The notes below the pieces were generated by a model. The model was given only the letters and a program-made list of their open reading frames with translations, was not told the origin of the DNA and did no database searches. Shown here piece after piece: positions 36,192 to 45,346 of a DNA stretch of 64,000 nt (positions within the stretch are counted from its first letter, which is position 1; each line of letters opens with the position of its first letter). Made by a program: the position numbers and the translations under genes. The DNA is from JAGREO01 sp020446285 (GTDB taxonomy: Bacteria > Pseudomonadota > Alphaproteobacteria > Geminicoccales > Geminicoccaceae), in NCBI GenBank assembly GCA_041398005.1, contig JAWKVP010000009.1:88775-152774 (forward strand), written 5' to 3'.

Positions 36192-37046
36192 ATGGGTGGC
36201 CAAGCGCGCCCTGCCGCCGCATCCAACGTCTCGCTGCAACAACGTGCCTGGAACATTCGCCGCAACGCGCTGCTGATGGGCGAGGTGCAGGGACAGGGCT
36301 ATATCGGTCAGGCGCTCGGCGTCGCCGATGTCCTGGCGGCATCCTATTTTCATGCCCTGAACTACAGGCCGGGCGAGCCGGACTGGGAGGGGCGCGACCG
36401 CTTCCTTCTGTCGATCGGCCACTATGCGATCGCTCTCTATGCCGTCCTGATCGAGGCGGGCATCCTGCCGGACGAGGAAATCGGGACCTATGGCATGGAT
36501 GACAGCCGCATGCCGATGTCCGGCATGGCCTCATATACGCCGGGCATGGAGATCACCGGTGGTTCGCTCGGTCACGGTCTGGGGATTGCTGTCGGCATGG
36601 CGCTGGGGCTCAAGCGCAAGACGTCCGATGCGTTCGTCTACAATCTGATGTCGGATGGCGAGTGCGGCGAGGGTTCGACCTGGGAAGCCGTCATGTCGGC
36701 GGTCCAGCACCGGCTCGACAATCTGATCTGCCTTGTCGACTTCAACGACCAGCAGGCCGACGGCAAGACCACGGCGGCACTGGCGCGGGTTCCCGAGGAG
36801 AACAAGTGGGCGGCGTTCGGCTGGCATGCGCAAAGGGTCGACGGCAACGATCTCGACGCTGTCGTCGCGGCTTTCGACGCGGCCCGCGCGCTCAGGGAGC
36901 CCATTCCGCGGGTGATCATTTTCGATACCACCATGTGCAAGGGCGTGCCCTTCCTGGAGACACGCGAAATCACCCACTTCGTCCGCGTCGAGGCCGACGA
37001 ATGGTCGAAGGCGCTTGCCGTGCTCGATGAAGGAAAGCCGCAATGA
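36192..37046 (+). CDS. Transketolase, N-terminal (ThDP-binding) subunit
   Basis: First half of a two-subunit transketolase, 284 residues. It carries the thiamine diphosphate motif MSDGECGEGSTWEAVMSAVQHRLDNLICLVDFND (about residues 155-188) and the GGSLGHGLGIAVGMALG segment. A normal single-chain transketolase has about 660 residues; here the Pyr and C-terminal domains are in the next gene, which overlaps by 4 bp. Split transketolases are often found in pathways for unusual sugars. A strong GGGAGGA precedes the start. Confidence 0.93.
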   Translation: MGGQARPAAASNVSLQQRAWNIRRNALLMGEVQGQGYIGQALGVADVLAASYFHALNYRPGEPDWEGRDRFLLSIGHYAIALYAVLIEAGILPDEEIGTYGMDDSRMPMSGMASYTPGMEITGGSLGHGLGIAVGMALGLKRKTSDAFVYNLMSDGECGEGSTWEAVMSAVQHRLDNLICLVDFNDQQADGKTTAALARVPEENKWAAFGWHAQRVDGNDLDAVVAAFDAARALREPIPRVIIFDTTMCKGVPFLETREITHFVRVEADEWSKALAVLDEGKPQ

Positions 37047-38086
37047 CACTCGCTTCCATGACCCGCAAATACGAGCAGCGGCACGTTCCCGTCAGTGCCG
37101 ACGGCCAGCGGCTCACAACCTCGGCCATGATCGCCTCGCTGGCGGCCGAGGGCTACGACACGGTCGCCGCCCCCTTCGGCCATGCGCTGGTCGATCTCGC
37201 CGGACGCGACGAGCGGATCGTCGGGCTGACCGCCGATCTTTCCAAATATACCGACCTGCACATCTTCGCCAACGCCATGCCGGAACGGTTCTACCAGATG
37301 GGCATGGCCGAGCAGCTGCTCATGTCGGCTGCGGCCGGGCTGGCGCGCGAGGGGTTCATACCGTTCGCCACCACCTATGCCGTCTTCGCCTCGCGCCGCG
37401 CCTACGATTTCATCGCCATGGCGATTGCCGAGGAGAACCTGCCGGTCAAGATCGTCTGCGCCCTGCCGGGCCTGACCACAGGTTACGGGCCGAGCCATCA
37501 GGCGACCGAGGATCTCTCGATCTTCCGCGGTCTGCCGAACATGACGATCATCGATCCCTGCGACGCCGACGACATTGCCGGCATGGTTCCGGCCATCGCC
37601 GCGCATGATGGACCGGTCTATGCCCGGCTGTTGCGTGGCAAGGTTCCAAGCGTCCTGACTCGTCACAAGCCCGATTACAGGTTCGAGCTGGGCAAGGCGC
37701 AGACGATCCGCGAGGGCAAGGACGTGCTCATGGTCTCGACGGGCTTCATGACCATGCGCGCACTCGATGCGGCCGAGCAACTGGCCAAGGACGGAATCGA
37801 TGTCGCGGTGCTGCATGTGCCGACCATCAAGCCGTTCGACAAGGCGACCATCCTCGCCGAGGCGCGAAAGGGCGGGCGGCTGGTGGTCACCGCCGAAAAC
37901 CACACGATCGTGGGCGGGCTCGGCGAGGCGGTGGCGGGAACGCTCCTGACCAACGGCGTCACGCCCGAATTCCGCATGATCGGCCTGCCGGACGCGTTCC
38001 TCGAAGCCGGTGCATTGCCGACCCTGCACGACATGTACGGCCTGTCGGTCGCCAGGATCACCGAACAGATCAAGAGCTGGGTTTAG
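37043..38086 (+). CDS. Transketolase, C-terminal subunit
   Basis: Second half of the split enzyme, 347 residues. It holds the pyrimidine-binding domain (FYQMGMAEQLLMSAAAGLAREGFIPFATTYAVFASRRAYDF, with the Glu that activates ThDP at about residue 92) and the transketolase C-terminal domain (about 210-345, VAVLHVPTIKPFDKATI). It transfers two-carbon ketol units together with the upstream subunit. The 4-bp overlap fits stoichiometric coupling. The SDR follows after 12 bases. Confidence 0.93.
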   Translation: MTLASMTRKYEQRHVPVSADGQRLTTSAMIASLAAEGYDTVAAPFGHALVDLAGRDERIVGLTADLSKYTDLHIFANAMPERFYQMGMAEQLLMSAAAGLAREGFIPFATTYAVFASRRAYDFIAMAIAEENLPVKIVCALPGLTTGYGPSHQATEDLSIFRGLPNMTIIDPCDADDIAGMVPAIAAHDGPVYARLLRGKVPSVLTRHKPDYRFELGKAQTIREGKDVLMVSTGFMTMRALDAAEQLAKDGIDVAVLHVPTIKPFDKATILAEARKGGRLVVTAENHTIVGGLGEAVAGTLLTNGVTPEFRMIGLPDAFLEAGALPTLHDMYGLSVARITEQIKSWV

Positions 38087-38098
38087 GGAGACAGGGCC

Positions 38099-38851
38099 AT
38101 GGGCCTTCTTGAAGGAAAATTCGCGGTTGTGACCGGTGCCGCCTCGGCGCGCGGACTGGGCAAGGCAACGGCGGCGATGTTCGCCGAACATGGCGCGACG
38201 GTCGCCATTCTCGATCTCGATGCCGGGGCCGCCGGGGCCGCCGCCGCCGGGCTCGGACCGGAACATGCGGGGCTTGCCTGCAATGTGACCGACAAGGTTG
38301 CTTGCGAGGCGGCTGTCAGCGAGCTGACAGGCCGCTGGGGCCGGATCGACATCCTCGTCAACAATGCCGGGATCACCCAGCCGCTGAAGATCATGACCAT
38401 CGAGCCCGCCAATTACGATGCCGTGCTCGATGTCAATCTGCGCGGTACACTTTACATGAGCCAGGCCGTGATCCCGGGCATGCGCGAGAGAGGATCCGGC
38501 AGCATCGTCAATCTGAGTTCGGTTTCGGCCCAGCGCGGCGGCGGCATCTTCGGCGGCCCGCACTATTCGGCCGCCAAGGCCGGTGTTCTCGGCCTGACCA
38601 AGGCCATGGCCCGCGAGCTGGCACCCGACGGCATCCGCGTCAATGCCATCTGTCCGGGCTTTATTGCCACCGACATCACCGCCGGCAAGCTGACGCCGGA
38701 GATGCACGAACAGATCCTCGCAGGCATCCCGATGGGCCGCGCCGGAACAGCCACCGATGTCGCCGGTTGCGCCCTGTTTCTGGCGTCGGACCTTTCATCC
38801 TACTGCACCGGCACCGAGGTCGACGTCAACGGCGGCTCGCTCATTCATTGA
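38099..38851 (+). CDS. Short-chain dehydrogenase/reductase (SDR)
   Basis: NAD(P)-dependent oxidoreductase of 250 residues. It has a glycine-rich cofactor loop VVTGAASARGLGKATA (about 10-25), NNAGITQP, a catalytic Ser in NLSSVSAQRGG and Tyr-Lys in HYSAAKAGVLG, and ends with the classical GTEVDVNGGSLIH. The loop reads TGAASARGLG rather than the strict TGxxxGIG, with an extra residue as in some sugar dehydrogenases. It is probably co-transcribed with transketolase and likely oxidises a sugar alcohol or aldose. Confidence 0.92.
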   Translation: MGLLEGKFAVVTGAASARGLGKATAAMFAEHGATVAILDLDAGAAGAAAAGLGPEHAGLACNVTDKVACEAAVSELTGRWGRIDILVNNAGITQPLKIMTIEPANYDAVLDVNLRGTLYMSQAVIPGMRERGSGSIVNLSSVSAQRGGGIFGGPHYSAAKAGVLGLTKAMARELAPDGIRVNAICPGFIATDITAGKLTPEMHEQILAGIPMGRAGTATDVAGCALFLASDLSSYCTGTEVDVNGGSLIH

Positions 38852-38928
38852 CAGACTGTTGATCCCGCAGTCGCCGGTATCCGCCGGCGGCTTCCACAAA
38901 AACGTCTTCACAAAGGGAGGATTCCAAC

Positions 38929-39894
38929 ATGAAGACAGTCCTGATGGCCGCGCTGGCCGCAAGCACCATGCTCAGCCAGACGGCATCCGCTGCCGAAGTC
39001 ATCTTCGCCCACGGCTCCAACCCCGGCAATCCGCGCTTCGTCGCCGCCGAGAAATGGGCCGAACTGTTCACCGCCTGCCGCGGCGGCGAGGACAGTGTCA
39101 ATGTGGCACCTTCGGCGACCATGGGCGACGATGTCGAGATGCTGACCTCGTCGATCGCGGGCGTCATCAACGTCACCGCCAACAGTCAGGGCGCGATGTC
39201 GCAGATCGTGCCGGAAATCGGCCTGCTCGGCCTGCCCTTCCTGTTCGAGGACCTGCCCACCGCGTGGAAGGTGCTGGATGGCGAGGTCGGCGAGATGCTC
39301 GACGAACGCGCACAGGAAGCGGGTCTGAAGATTCTCGGCTTCTGGGACAATGGCATCCGCCAGGTCAGTCATGTCTCGAAGAGCGTGCCGGAACCCGCCG
39401 ACGTCAGCGGCATGAAGATCCGCACACCGCCGGACCAGATGACGGTCGACATCTTCGAGGCGCTGGGTGCGGCTCCGGCCCCGCTGGCATTCTCGGAACT
39501 GCCGACAGCACTGCAATCGGGCGTGTTCGACGGACAGGAGAATCCGCTCGTCAACATCTACTCGTCCAAGATCCACGAGATCACACCTTTCATCACCCTG
39601 ACCGGCCACAAATACGAATCGACCCCGGTCGTTGCCGGGCTCGCCTGGTGGTCCGGGCTGGACGAGGCCACGCAGAACTGCGCGATGGACGCGACGGCCG
39701 AGGCCGGCGAACTGCAGCGGCAGATGTCGCTGGCTGCGGATGAGGAACTCAAGCCCATGATGGAGGCCGAAGGTGTCACCTTCGCCGAAGCCGATCGCGG
39801 CGCATTCATCGAGGCGACGACGAGCGTCTACGAGAAATATGCCGAGACCTATCCGGAACTGGTGGCCGCGCTGAAGAGCGCCGCCGGGCACTGA
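38929..39894 (+). CDS. TRAP transporter solute-binding protein (DctP family), system 2
   Basis: Periplasmic receptor of 321 residues with a signal peptide ending about SQTASAAE. DctP landmarks are IFAHGSNPGNPRFVAAEKWAEL, GLLGLPFLFEDLPTAWKVLDG, MKIRTPPDQMTVDIFEALGAAPAPLAFSELPTALQSGVFDGQENP (with the ligand-binding Arg about residue 159) and the C-terminal helices. It opens a three-gene transporter unit placed inside the catabolic cluster, so it probably imports that pathway's sugar-derived substrate. A GGGAGGA ribosome-binding site precedes it. Confidence 0.92.
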   Translation: MKTVLMAALAASTMLSQTASAAEVIFAHGSNPGNPRFVAAEKWAELFTACRGGEDSVNVAPSATMGDDVEMLTSSIAGVINVTANSQGAMSQIVPEIGLLGLPFLFEDLPTAWKVLDGEVGEMLDERAQEAGLKILGFWDNGIRQVSHVSKSVPEPADVSGMKIRTPPDQMTVDIFEALGAAPAPLAFSELPTALQSGVFDGQENPLVNIYSSKIHEITPFITLTGHKYESTPVVAGLAWWSGLDEATQNCAMDATAEAGELQRQMSLAADEELKPMMEAEGVTFAEADRGAFIEATTSVYEKYAETYPELVAALKSAAGH

Positions 39895-39895
39895 C

Positions 39896-40471
39896 ATGGA
39901 CACCGGGGATCTTGGGGCCCCGGATCCCGGAAGGGAGGGGCGGCAGCGCCCCTTCCACCTCCGCCTCGCTTCCGGGATCAGCGCCCTGCTCGACGGCAGC
40001 GGCAGCGTCATCGGCGCCGCCTGCCTGAGCTTCATGTTCGTGGCCCTTCTGGTCAATGTCTTCCTGCGCTACGTCTCCGGCTCGGGCATCGCCTGGGCTT
40101 ACGAAATCCATGCGCTGCTTCTTCCCTGGCTGGTCGCCGCCGGGATCGTCATTGCCGCCGCCCGCAGCCGCAATATCGCGATCACGCTCCTGCCGGATCT
40201 TCTGGGTCCGAAGGCGCGGCGCAACCTCCTGCTGGTGGTTCAGGCGATCATGCTGCTGGTGTCGATCACCGTCCTCCAGTCGAGCCAGCCGATCCTCAAG
40301 GCGGCCCAGTTCCAGAACCTCTCCACCCTCGGAATCAAGCAGATCTGGGGATATGCCAGCCTGATCTACGCCTTCGGCGCCATGGCCGTGATCGCCCTCG
40401 CCGACATTGTGCGGCTGCTGGGCGGCGAAGGGGATTTCGACACCGATCCCGGCAATGCCAGCCTGAGCTGA
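39896..40471 (+). CDS. TRAP transporter small permease (DctQ family), system 2
   Basis: Membrane subunit of 191 residues with four hydrophobic segments (about 38-58, 72-93, 112-132, 152-172). The VFLRYVSGSGIAWAYEIHALLLPWLVAAG segment is typical. It has a longer hydrophilic N-terminus (about 30 residues) than most DctQ proteins, so a later start is possible, although the ATG is one base after the DctP stop. Confidence 0.88.
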   Translation: MDTGDLGAPDPGREGRQRPFHLRLASGISALLDGSGSVIGAACLSFMFVALLVNVFLRYVSGSGIAWAYEIHALLLPWLVAAGIVIAAARSRNIAITLLPDLLGPKARRNLLLVVQAIMLLVSITVLQSSQPILKAAQFQNLSTLGIKQIWGYASLIYAFGAMAVIALADIVRLLGGEGDFDTDPGNASLS

Positions 40472-40484
40472 AAGGAAGATCACT

Positions 40485-41741
40485 ATGTCCATGGTCATGG
40501 TCTGGGTATTCATCGTCCTGATGCTGATCGCCGTGCCGGTGGCGCATGCCATGCTGGGCGGGGTGGCCGCAGCACTCTGGCTCGACGGCAAGTCGCTGGC
40601 GGTACTCGCCCAGCGGCTCTACACGCCCACGCAGAGCTTCCCGATGCTGGCGATCCCGTTCTTCATCCTCGCCGGCAGTCTGATGATGTCGGGCAGGTTC
40701 GGCGTCTATCTGGTCAATATCGCCCGCCTCCTCGTCGGCCGCATGAAGGGCGGACTGGGGCAGGTCTCGATCATCGGCTCGGTGATGTTCGGCGGGGTCT
40801 CGGGCTCGGCCGTGGCGGACGCCTCCGCACTGGGCAACGCGCTGATCCCGGTGCAGCTCAAGGAACGGTATCCGGCAGGCTTCGCCGCTGCCGTCAACTC
40901 GGCCTCATCGACCGTTTCGGTGCTGATCCCGCCCTCGATCCCGCTCATCCTGTTCGGACTGGTCTCCAACACCTCGATCGTCGACCTGTTCGTCGCCGGG
41001 ATCCTGCCGGGCGTTCTGCTGGGGGTGGGCATGTTCACCACGGTGTGGCTGGTGGCGAGCCTGCGCGACCTGCCGCGGGCCCCGCTCGAGGGCGGTTTCC
41101 GGGCGTTCCGCTCGCAGATCCTGGCGGCCTTCCCTGCCCTCCTGATGCCCGTCTTCGTCATCGGCACCCTGCGCTTCGGCATCGCCACGCCCACCGAGGT
41201 CAGCGTCATGGCGGTGGCCTATGCGCTGCTCGTCAGCGGCGTGGTCTATCGCGATCTCAACCTCGGGAACCTCTGGTCGGCGGCGGTCGAGACGACGATG
41301 ATGACGGGTGCGGTCATGTTCATCATCATGGCCTCATCGACCATTCAGTGGCTGCTCACCGCCGAACAGGTGCCGCAGGCGCTGACCGAATGGGTGATCG
41401 CCACCCTGAGCGAGCCCTGGCTGATCATCCTCGCACTCAACCTCGTGATGCTGGTGATCGGTGCCTTTCTCGACCTGCCGGCGGCTATCCTGCTGCTGGG
41501 TCCGCTGTTCGTCACCATCGGTCAGGCGATCGGCCTCGACCTCGTGCAGCTCGGGCTGATGATGGTCGTCAATCTTTCCATCGGTCTCTACACGCCGCCC
41601 GTGGGCACGACCCTGTTCATCTCCGTCGCCATCGCCCGCTGCGGCATAGGCGAGGCCATCAAGGCACTGGCCCCGTTCTATCTGGTCGCCATCGGCGTGC
41701 TCCTGCTGATCTCCTATGTGCCTGCCCTGACGATCTACTGA
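40485..41741 (+). CDS. TRAP transporter large permease (DctM family), system 2
   Basis: Large permease of 418 residues. The motifs are FPMLAIPFFILAGSLMMSG, GGVSGSAVADASALGNALIP, SSTVSVLIPPSIPLILFG, GIATPTEVSVMAVAYALL and IGLYTPPVGTTLFI. It completes system 2. Its last 7 bases overlap the convergent LysR gene, which has no room for a terminator between them. Confidence 0.93.
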   Translation: MSMVMVWVFIVLMLIAVPVAHAMLGGVAAALWLDGKSLAVLAQRLYTPTQSFPMLAIPFFILAGSLMMSGRFGVYLVNIARLLVGRMKGGLGQVSIIGSVMFGGVSGSAVADASALGNALIPVQLKERYPAGFAAAVNSASSTVSVLIPPSIPLILFGLVSNTSIVDLFVAGILPGVLLGVGMFTTVWLVASLRDLPRAPLEGGFRAFRSQILAAFPALLMPVFVIGTLRFGIATPTEVSVMAVAYALLVSGVVYRDLNLGNLWSAAVETTMMTGAVMFIIMASSTIQWLLTAEQVPQALTEWVIATLSEPWLIILALNLVMLVIGAFLDLPAAILLLGPLFVTIGQAIGLDLVQLGLMMVVNLSIGLYTPPVGTTLFISVAIARCGIGEAIKALAPFYLVAIGVLLLISYVPALTIY

Positions 41742-42724
41742 TCCGGGCCTTCATGCCACTCGACCAGGTCCGGGCCGGTCTCGGACCTGAACGAGCAGCC
41801 GAAGCGTTCCAGCAGCGCGCGTGCCTCGCGCTCATGCTCCTGACCCGCCTGCATCAGCCAGTGCGAAAGGCGGGTGACGATCCTGCGATTGAAGTGGCGT
41901 GGCGGACAGACGAACCAGTAGGCGGGAAAATCGATCACCGGTATGGAGCTGCTGAACGGAACGAGCTGGCCGCTCTGCAGGTCCGGCAGGCACAGGGTCA
42001 CGCTGTCGAGCGCCACCCCGCCCCCCTGCTTGGCCAGTTCGATCGACATGGAGGATCGGTCGAAGCGGATCGGATAGGAGAGACGCGGCACCGTGACATG
42101 GTTGGCCGCCAGCCACAGATCCCAGCGGAACAGCGCCTTGACGCTGTCGATCAGCCGTGCCGCGGCAAGCTGTTCACCCAGATCGTCCGATGTCCGGCGC
42201 AGGCGGTCGAGATAGTCCGGGCTGCAGAACGGCAGCACCAGATCGTTCATGATGCAGGTGACTGACAGGCCGGCCCAGCCGCCAAGCCCGTAGCGCAGGT
42301 CGAGATCCACCGCTTCGGTCTCGAACGCGGTGAAATCCGGTGTTGCATCGACCCGGATCGCCCATTCGGGATTTTCGGCGAGGAATCCCTGAATGCGCGG
42401 CCCCAGCCAGCGGACCCCGAAACTCGGACTGACGCGCAGGGTCAGTTGCCGGGTATCCCGCTGCCGGGCGATCGCACTCCTGACATTGCGGATGGCACCG
42501 AAGGCCTGGGTGGTGGTCTGGAACAGGCGGTCGCCGTCCAGGGTCAGCACCAGCCGCCGTTTTTCCCGGCGAAAGAGCTTCACCCCGAACTGGTTTTCGA
42601 GGAGCCGGACCTGCTGGCTCACAGCCGACGGCGACACGCCGAGTTCCTGTGCCGCCCTGGTCACGGTACCGAGCCGCGCGACCGCCTCGAAATATTCCGT
42701 TGCCTTGATGTTGAAATCACGCAT
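41735..42724 (-). CDS. LysR-family transcriptional regulator
   Basis: A 329-residue regulator. The winged-helix domain (about residues 4-65) reads FEAVARLGTVTRAAQELGVSPSAVSQQVRLLENQFGVKLFRREKR, as in GcvA-like LysR proteins. The effector-binding domain (about 95-300) includes LTLRVSPSFGVRWLGPRIQGFLAENPEWAIRVDATPD. It is convergent with the TRAP operon and downstream of the kinase on the same strand. It is the only regulator in the cluster and so the likely substrate sensor for 34.9-45.1 kb. Confidence 0.93.
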   Translation of the reverse strand: MRDFNIKATEYFEAVARLGTVTRAAQELGVSPSAVSQQVRLLENQFGVKLFRREKRRLVLTLDGDRLFQTTTQAFGAIRNVRSAIARQRDTRQLTLRVSPSFGVRWLGPRIQGFLAENPEWAIRVDATPDFTAFETEAVDLDLRYGLGGWAGLSVTCIMNDLVLPFCSPDYLDRLRRTSDDLGEQLAAARLIDSVKALFRWDLWLAANHVTVPRLSYPIRFDRSSMSIELAKQGGGVALDSVTLCLPDLQSGQLVPFSSSIPVIDFPAYWFVCPPRHFNRRIVTRLSHWLMQAGQEHEREARALLERFGCSFRSETGPDLVEWHEGPDQ

Positions 42725-42780
42725 GGATGCCGCCCCGCAGCAGGTTGCCTCCCTCCGGGTGGAGCAAGCCCCATTCCCTT

Positions 42781-42811
42781 AACAGCGCGTTGACGAAATG
42801 CCGATAGCCGC
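42781..42811 (+). repeat. REP-like element, copy B
   Basis: AACAGCGCGTTGACGAAATG followed by CCGATAGCCGC matches the left arm and loop of copy A (7975-8005) at nearly every position. The right arm is missing, so no long hairpin forms here. It lies in the gap between the FGGY kinase and LysR genes. Confidence 0.65.
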
Positions 42812-42848
42812 GATGCGAGGCAAAGGGGCCGGGTGGCGCGGTTGCGGG

Positions 42849-44369
42849 TCAGGTGGTCAGGCGCAGCCGGTGAAGCTGGCGCTGCAGGGCGTAGCCCTCC
42901 GCATAACGGTCGATGAGCGTATCGCGGTCGCCCCATAGCATGGCTTCATCGGGTTCGATCCTGCGGAGTTCCGGACGACACGCTTCCTGGGCCTCGGCCA
43001 GCGAACCCCAAATGCCGGCCGCGAGTCCGCCGAGAATGGCCGCACCGAGCGACACCGCCTCGGGCATGACGGCGATATCGATGGCACGGCCGAAAAGTGC
43101 CGCCTTGATGCGCATGAGCAGATCGTTGCGCGTGCTTCCGCCGATGGCGAGGATGCGGTCGATACGCGCACCGCCGTCGAATTCCACCATCCGGCGGAGG
43201 ATCTGCGCCGTATCGAGCGCCACGCCCTCGAGCACCGCGCGATAGAGCACCGGCCGTTCGATGTCGGCGCCGAGACCGAAGAAACCGCCACGGGCGACGG
43301 GATCGGGAAAGGGCGGCGATCCGAGGCGCAGATGCGGGAAGAAGCCGACGCCATGACTGCCGGCGGGAACGCCCGATGCCGCCTCGATCAGGCTCGCATG
43401 GCTCTCGCCGCCGGCAACGCCCCGACGGAACCATTCGATGGCCCCCCCCGAGGTCGGCAGGCCCGAGAACATGTACCATGTCTTCGTCTCGATATGCAGG
43501 AGCCCCTGATTGTAGCCGAGCCTCCCCGCCTCGGGGTCGCCGACGGGCGACGGGCGCGAGAGGTTCAGGGCTTCGGCGGTCCCCATGCTGTCCACGAGCG
43601 TACCCGCCCGGTCGCCACCGATGGCGACGGCGCCAGCGATGTGATCGTGCCCGCCGGTGGCGATCGTGCAGGCCGGATCGAGACCGAGTGCCGAGGCCAC
43701 GTCCTGCCTGAGCGTACCGAGGCGCGTTCCCATCGGCAGGAGTCGCGGCATCAGGTCGAACGGTATGCGCGCCGCATCGAGGATTTCACGGGACCAGCAG
43801 CCCCTTGCAAGGTCGATCGCCATGGTCCGCGAGGCGAGGCTCGTGTCGGTCGCCATCTCACCCGACAGCGTGAAGGCGAGATAGTCGGCGACATGCAGCC
43901 AGCGCGTCGCCCGCGCGAAGACCGCGGGCTCGTTGCGGCGAAGCCAGAGCAGCTTGAGTAATGTGAAGGTCGGATCGGGACAGAGCCCCGTGATCGCCTG
44001 AAGTCTCTCGAAGCCGAAATGCCCGGTGAAATCCGCGAGATCCTTCGCCGTTCGCGTGTCGTACCAGGCAATGACCCTCGTCAGCGGCCGCCCTGCGGCA
44101 TCGACCAGCGTCCCCGCCTCGCCACAGCTCGCCACGGCCAGCGAGCGCAGCCGTTTTCTGTCGTCGATCCGCGCGAGCGCTCCGTCGAGAGCCGCCAGCG
44201 CCGCATCGGCGATCGCCTCCATATCGTGCTCCGCCGACCCTTCGCCGAGGACATCGACCGGCGTGGGCCGCTCGTCGGCGGCGACGAGGGTACCATCCGC
44301 CTCGAACAGGATGGCCCGGATGCGGCTGGTGCCGGCATCGATCCCGCCGACGAGCGGCCCGCCGCTCAT
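42849..44369 (-). CDS. FGGY-family carbohydrate kinase
   Basis: ATP-dependent sugar kinase of 506 residues with the two actin-like FGGY domains. The N-terminal phosphate-1 motif is VGGIDAGTSRIRAILFEADG, the catalytic region SCGEAGTLVDAAGRPLTRVIAWYDTR (Asp about residue 105), the mid motif ATGGHDHIAGAVAIGG, and the C-terminal adenosine motif RILAIGGSTRNDLLMRIKAALFG. The substrate is not readable; known members act on xylulose, ribulose, fuculose, erythritol or AI-2. It overlaps the aldolase gene by 4 bp, so the phosphorylated product is probably cleaved by that aldolase. Confidence 0.92.
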   Translation of the reverse strand: MSGGPLVGGIDAGTSRIRAILFEADGTLVAADERPTPVDVLGEGSAEHDMEAIADAALAALDGALARIDDRKRLRSLAVASCGEAGTLVDAAGRPLTRVIAWYDTRTAKDLADFTGHFGFERLQAITGLCPDPTFTLLKLLWLRRNEPAVFARATRWLHVADYLAFTLSGEMATDTSLASRTMAIDLARGCWSREILDAARIPFDLMPRLLPMGTRLGTLRQDVASALGLDPACTIATGGHDHIAGAVAIGGDRAGTLVDSMGTAEALNLSRPSPVGDPEAGRLGYNQGLLHIETKTWYMFSGLPTSGGAIEWFRRGVAGGESHASLIEAASGVPAGSHGVGFFPHLRLGSPPFPDPVARGGFFGLGADIERPVLYRAVLEGVALDTAQILRRMVEFDGGARIDRILAIGGSTRNDLLMRIKAALFGRAIDIAVMPEAVSLGAAILGGLAAGIWGSLAEAQEACRPELRRIEPDEAMLWGDRDTLIDRYAEGYALQRQLHRLRLTT

Positions 44370-45148
44370 GAGCGCAGCAGACCTTCGGCCTCGCGCGCGG
44401 CGACACCATCGTGAATGATCGCGCGAAGTGCGCGGACCATGCCTGCCGGATTGGCGTGCTGCCAGATGTTGCGGCCGAAAACGACACCCTTGCCACCGGC
44501 CTCGATGGTGCCCGCGACCATCTCCAGAACGGCGAGATCGCTGTCGAGCTTCGGACCGCCGGCGATGAGCACGGGTGCCGGCGTACCCTCCACGACCTTA
44601 CGGAACCCGTCGACCGTGCCGGGATAATAGGTTTTCAGGATGTCGGCGCCATGCTCGAAGGCGATGCGGCAGGCATCGGCCATCATCTGCGCGTCGTTGG
44701 TATCGGGAATGCCCGGATGCCGGCAGGGCAATGCCTCGACCATCAGCGGCAGTTCCAGAGCGAAACTGTCAAGGGCCGTGTCGGCGACGATCTGCATGGT
44801 GGCACTCTCGCAGGGCGCGCCCATGAAATACATCACGCAGCCGCCCGCGGCACCCATTTCATGCGCGAGCGCCACATCATGCAGAAGCTGCCACTCGCTG
44901 TTCTCGAGCCATTTCTCGCGGATCAGCGACGGCCCGCCATCGAGACGCATATAGGTCTCGATGGTGCCGATCAGCTTTTCATTGTAGCGCTTGACGATGC
45001 CGAAGCTCGTCATGATCGCGTCCGCCCCGGCATCGATCACCATGTCGATGACCCTGCCCGGATCCTCGAGCCCCTGAACGGGACCCATCGCCCGACCATG
45101 ATCCATGGCCACAACGAGCATCTTCCTGTCGGGATCGACAAGCTGCAT
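44366..45148 (-). CDS. Class I aldolase, DhnA/FbaB/LsrF type
   Basis: Schiff-base aldolase or thiolase-like enzyme, 260 residues. The catalytic lysine is in ADILKTYYPGTVDGF (about residue 177). Early residues are RKMLVVAMDHGRAMGP, and the phosphate site is PVLIAGGPKLDSDLAVLEMV and GVVFGRNIWQHANPAGM. The C-terminal half closely resembles LsrF/FbaB. In this family the Lys forms an imine with a ketose phosphate, releasing DHAP or an acetyl unit. The ATG at 45148 follows GGAGGAGGA; longer upstream frames lack homology. It is the first gene of the aldolase-kinase unit. Confidence 0.88.
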   Translation of the reverse strand: MQLVDPDRKMLVVAMDHGRAMGPVQGLEDPGRVIDMVIDAGADAIMTSFGIVKRYNEKLIGTIETYMRLDGGPSLIREKWLENSEWQLLHDVALAHEMGAAGGCVMYFMGAPCESATMQIVADTALDSFALELPLMVEALPCRHPGIPDTNDAQMMADACRIAFEHGADILKTYYPGTVDGFRKVVEGTPAPVLIAGGPKLDSDLAVLEMVAGTIEAGGKGVVFGRNIWQHANPAGMVRALRAIIHDGVAAREAEGLLRS

Positions 45149-45346
45149 GTTTCCTCCTCCTGCATGTGGTCTTGCTACGCAGGCTCCCCGGCCTCGACCT
45201 TCCGCGCCATCCGGCAGTTCTTCCAGCGTTTCAGACAGTCCTGCCATAACAATGCGGATCGCGAACAGAGTCACGATCTTTCAAGCGAGGCGAGGACAGT
45301 CGACAGTCGGGGCCCCTTCCCTTGAGCCGGGGTCGGCCCGGATTCT

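Noticed and set aside
44366..45148. Assignment of the kinase-aldolase pair as an AI-2 (Lsr) degradation system
   Set aside because: The aldolase resembles LsrF, but the kinase does not look like LsrK at its N-terminus and no Lsr transporter, LsrR or LsrG is present.
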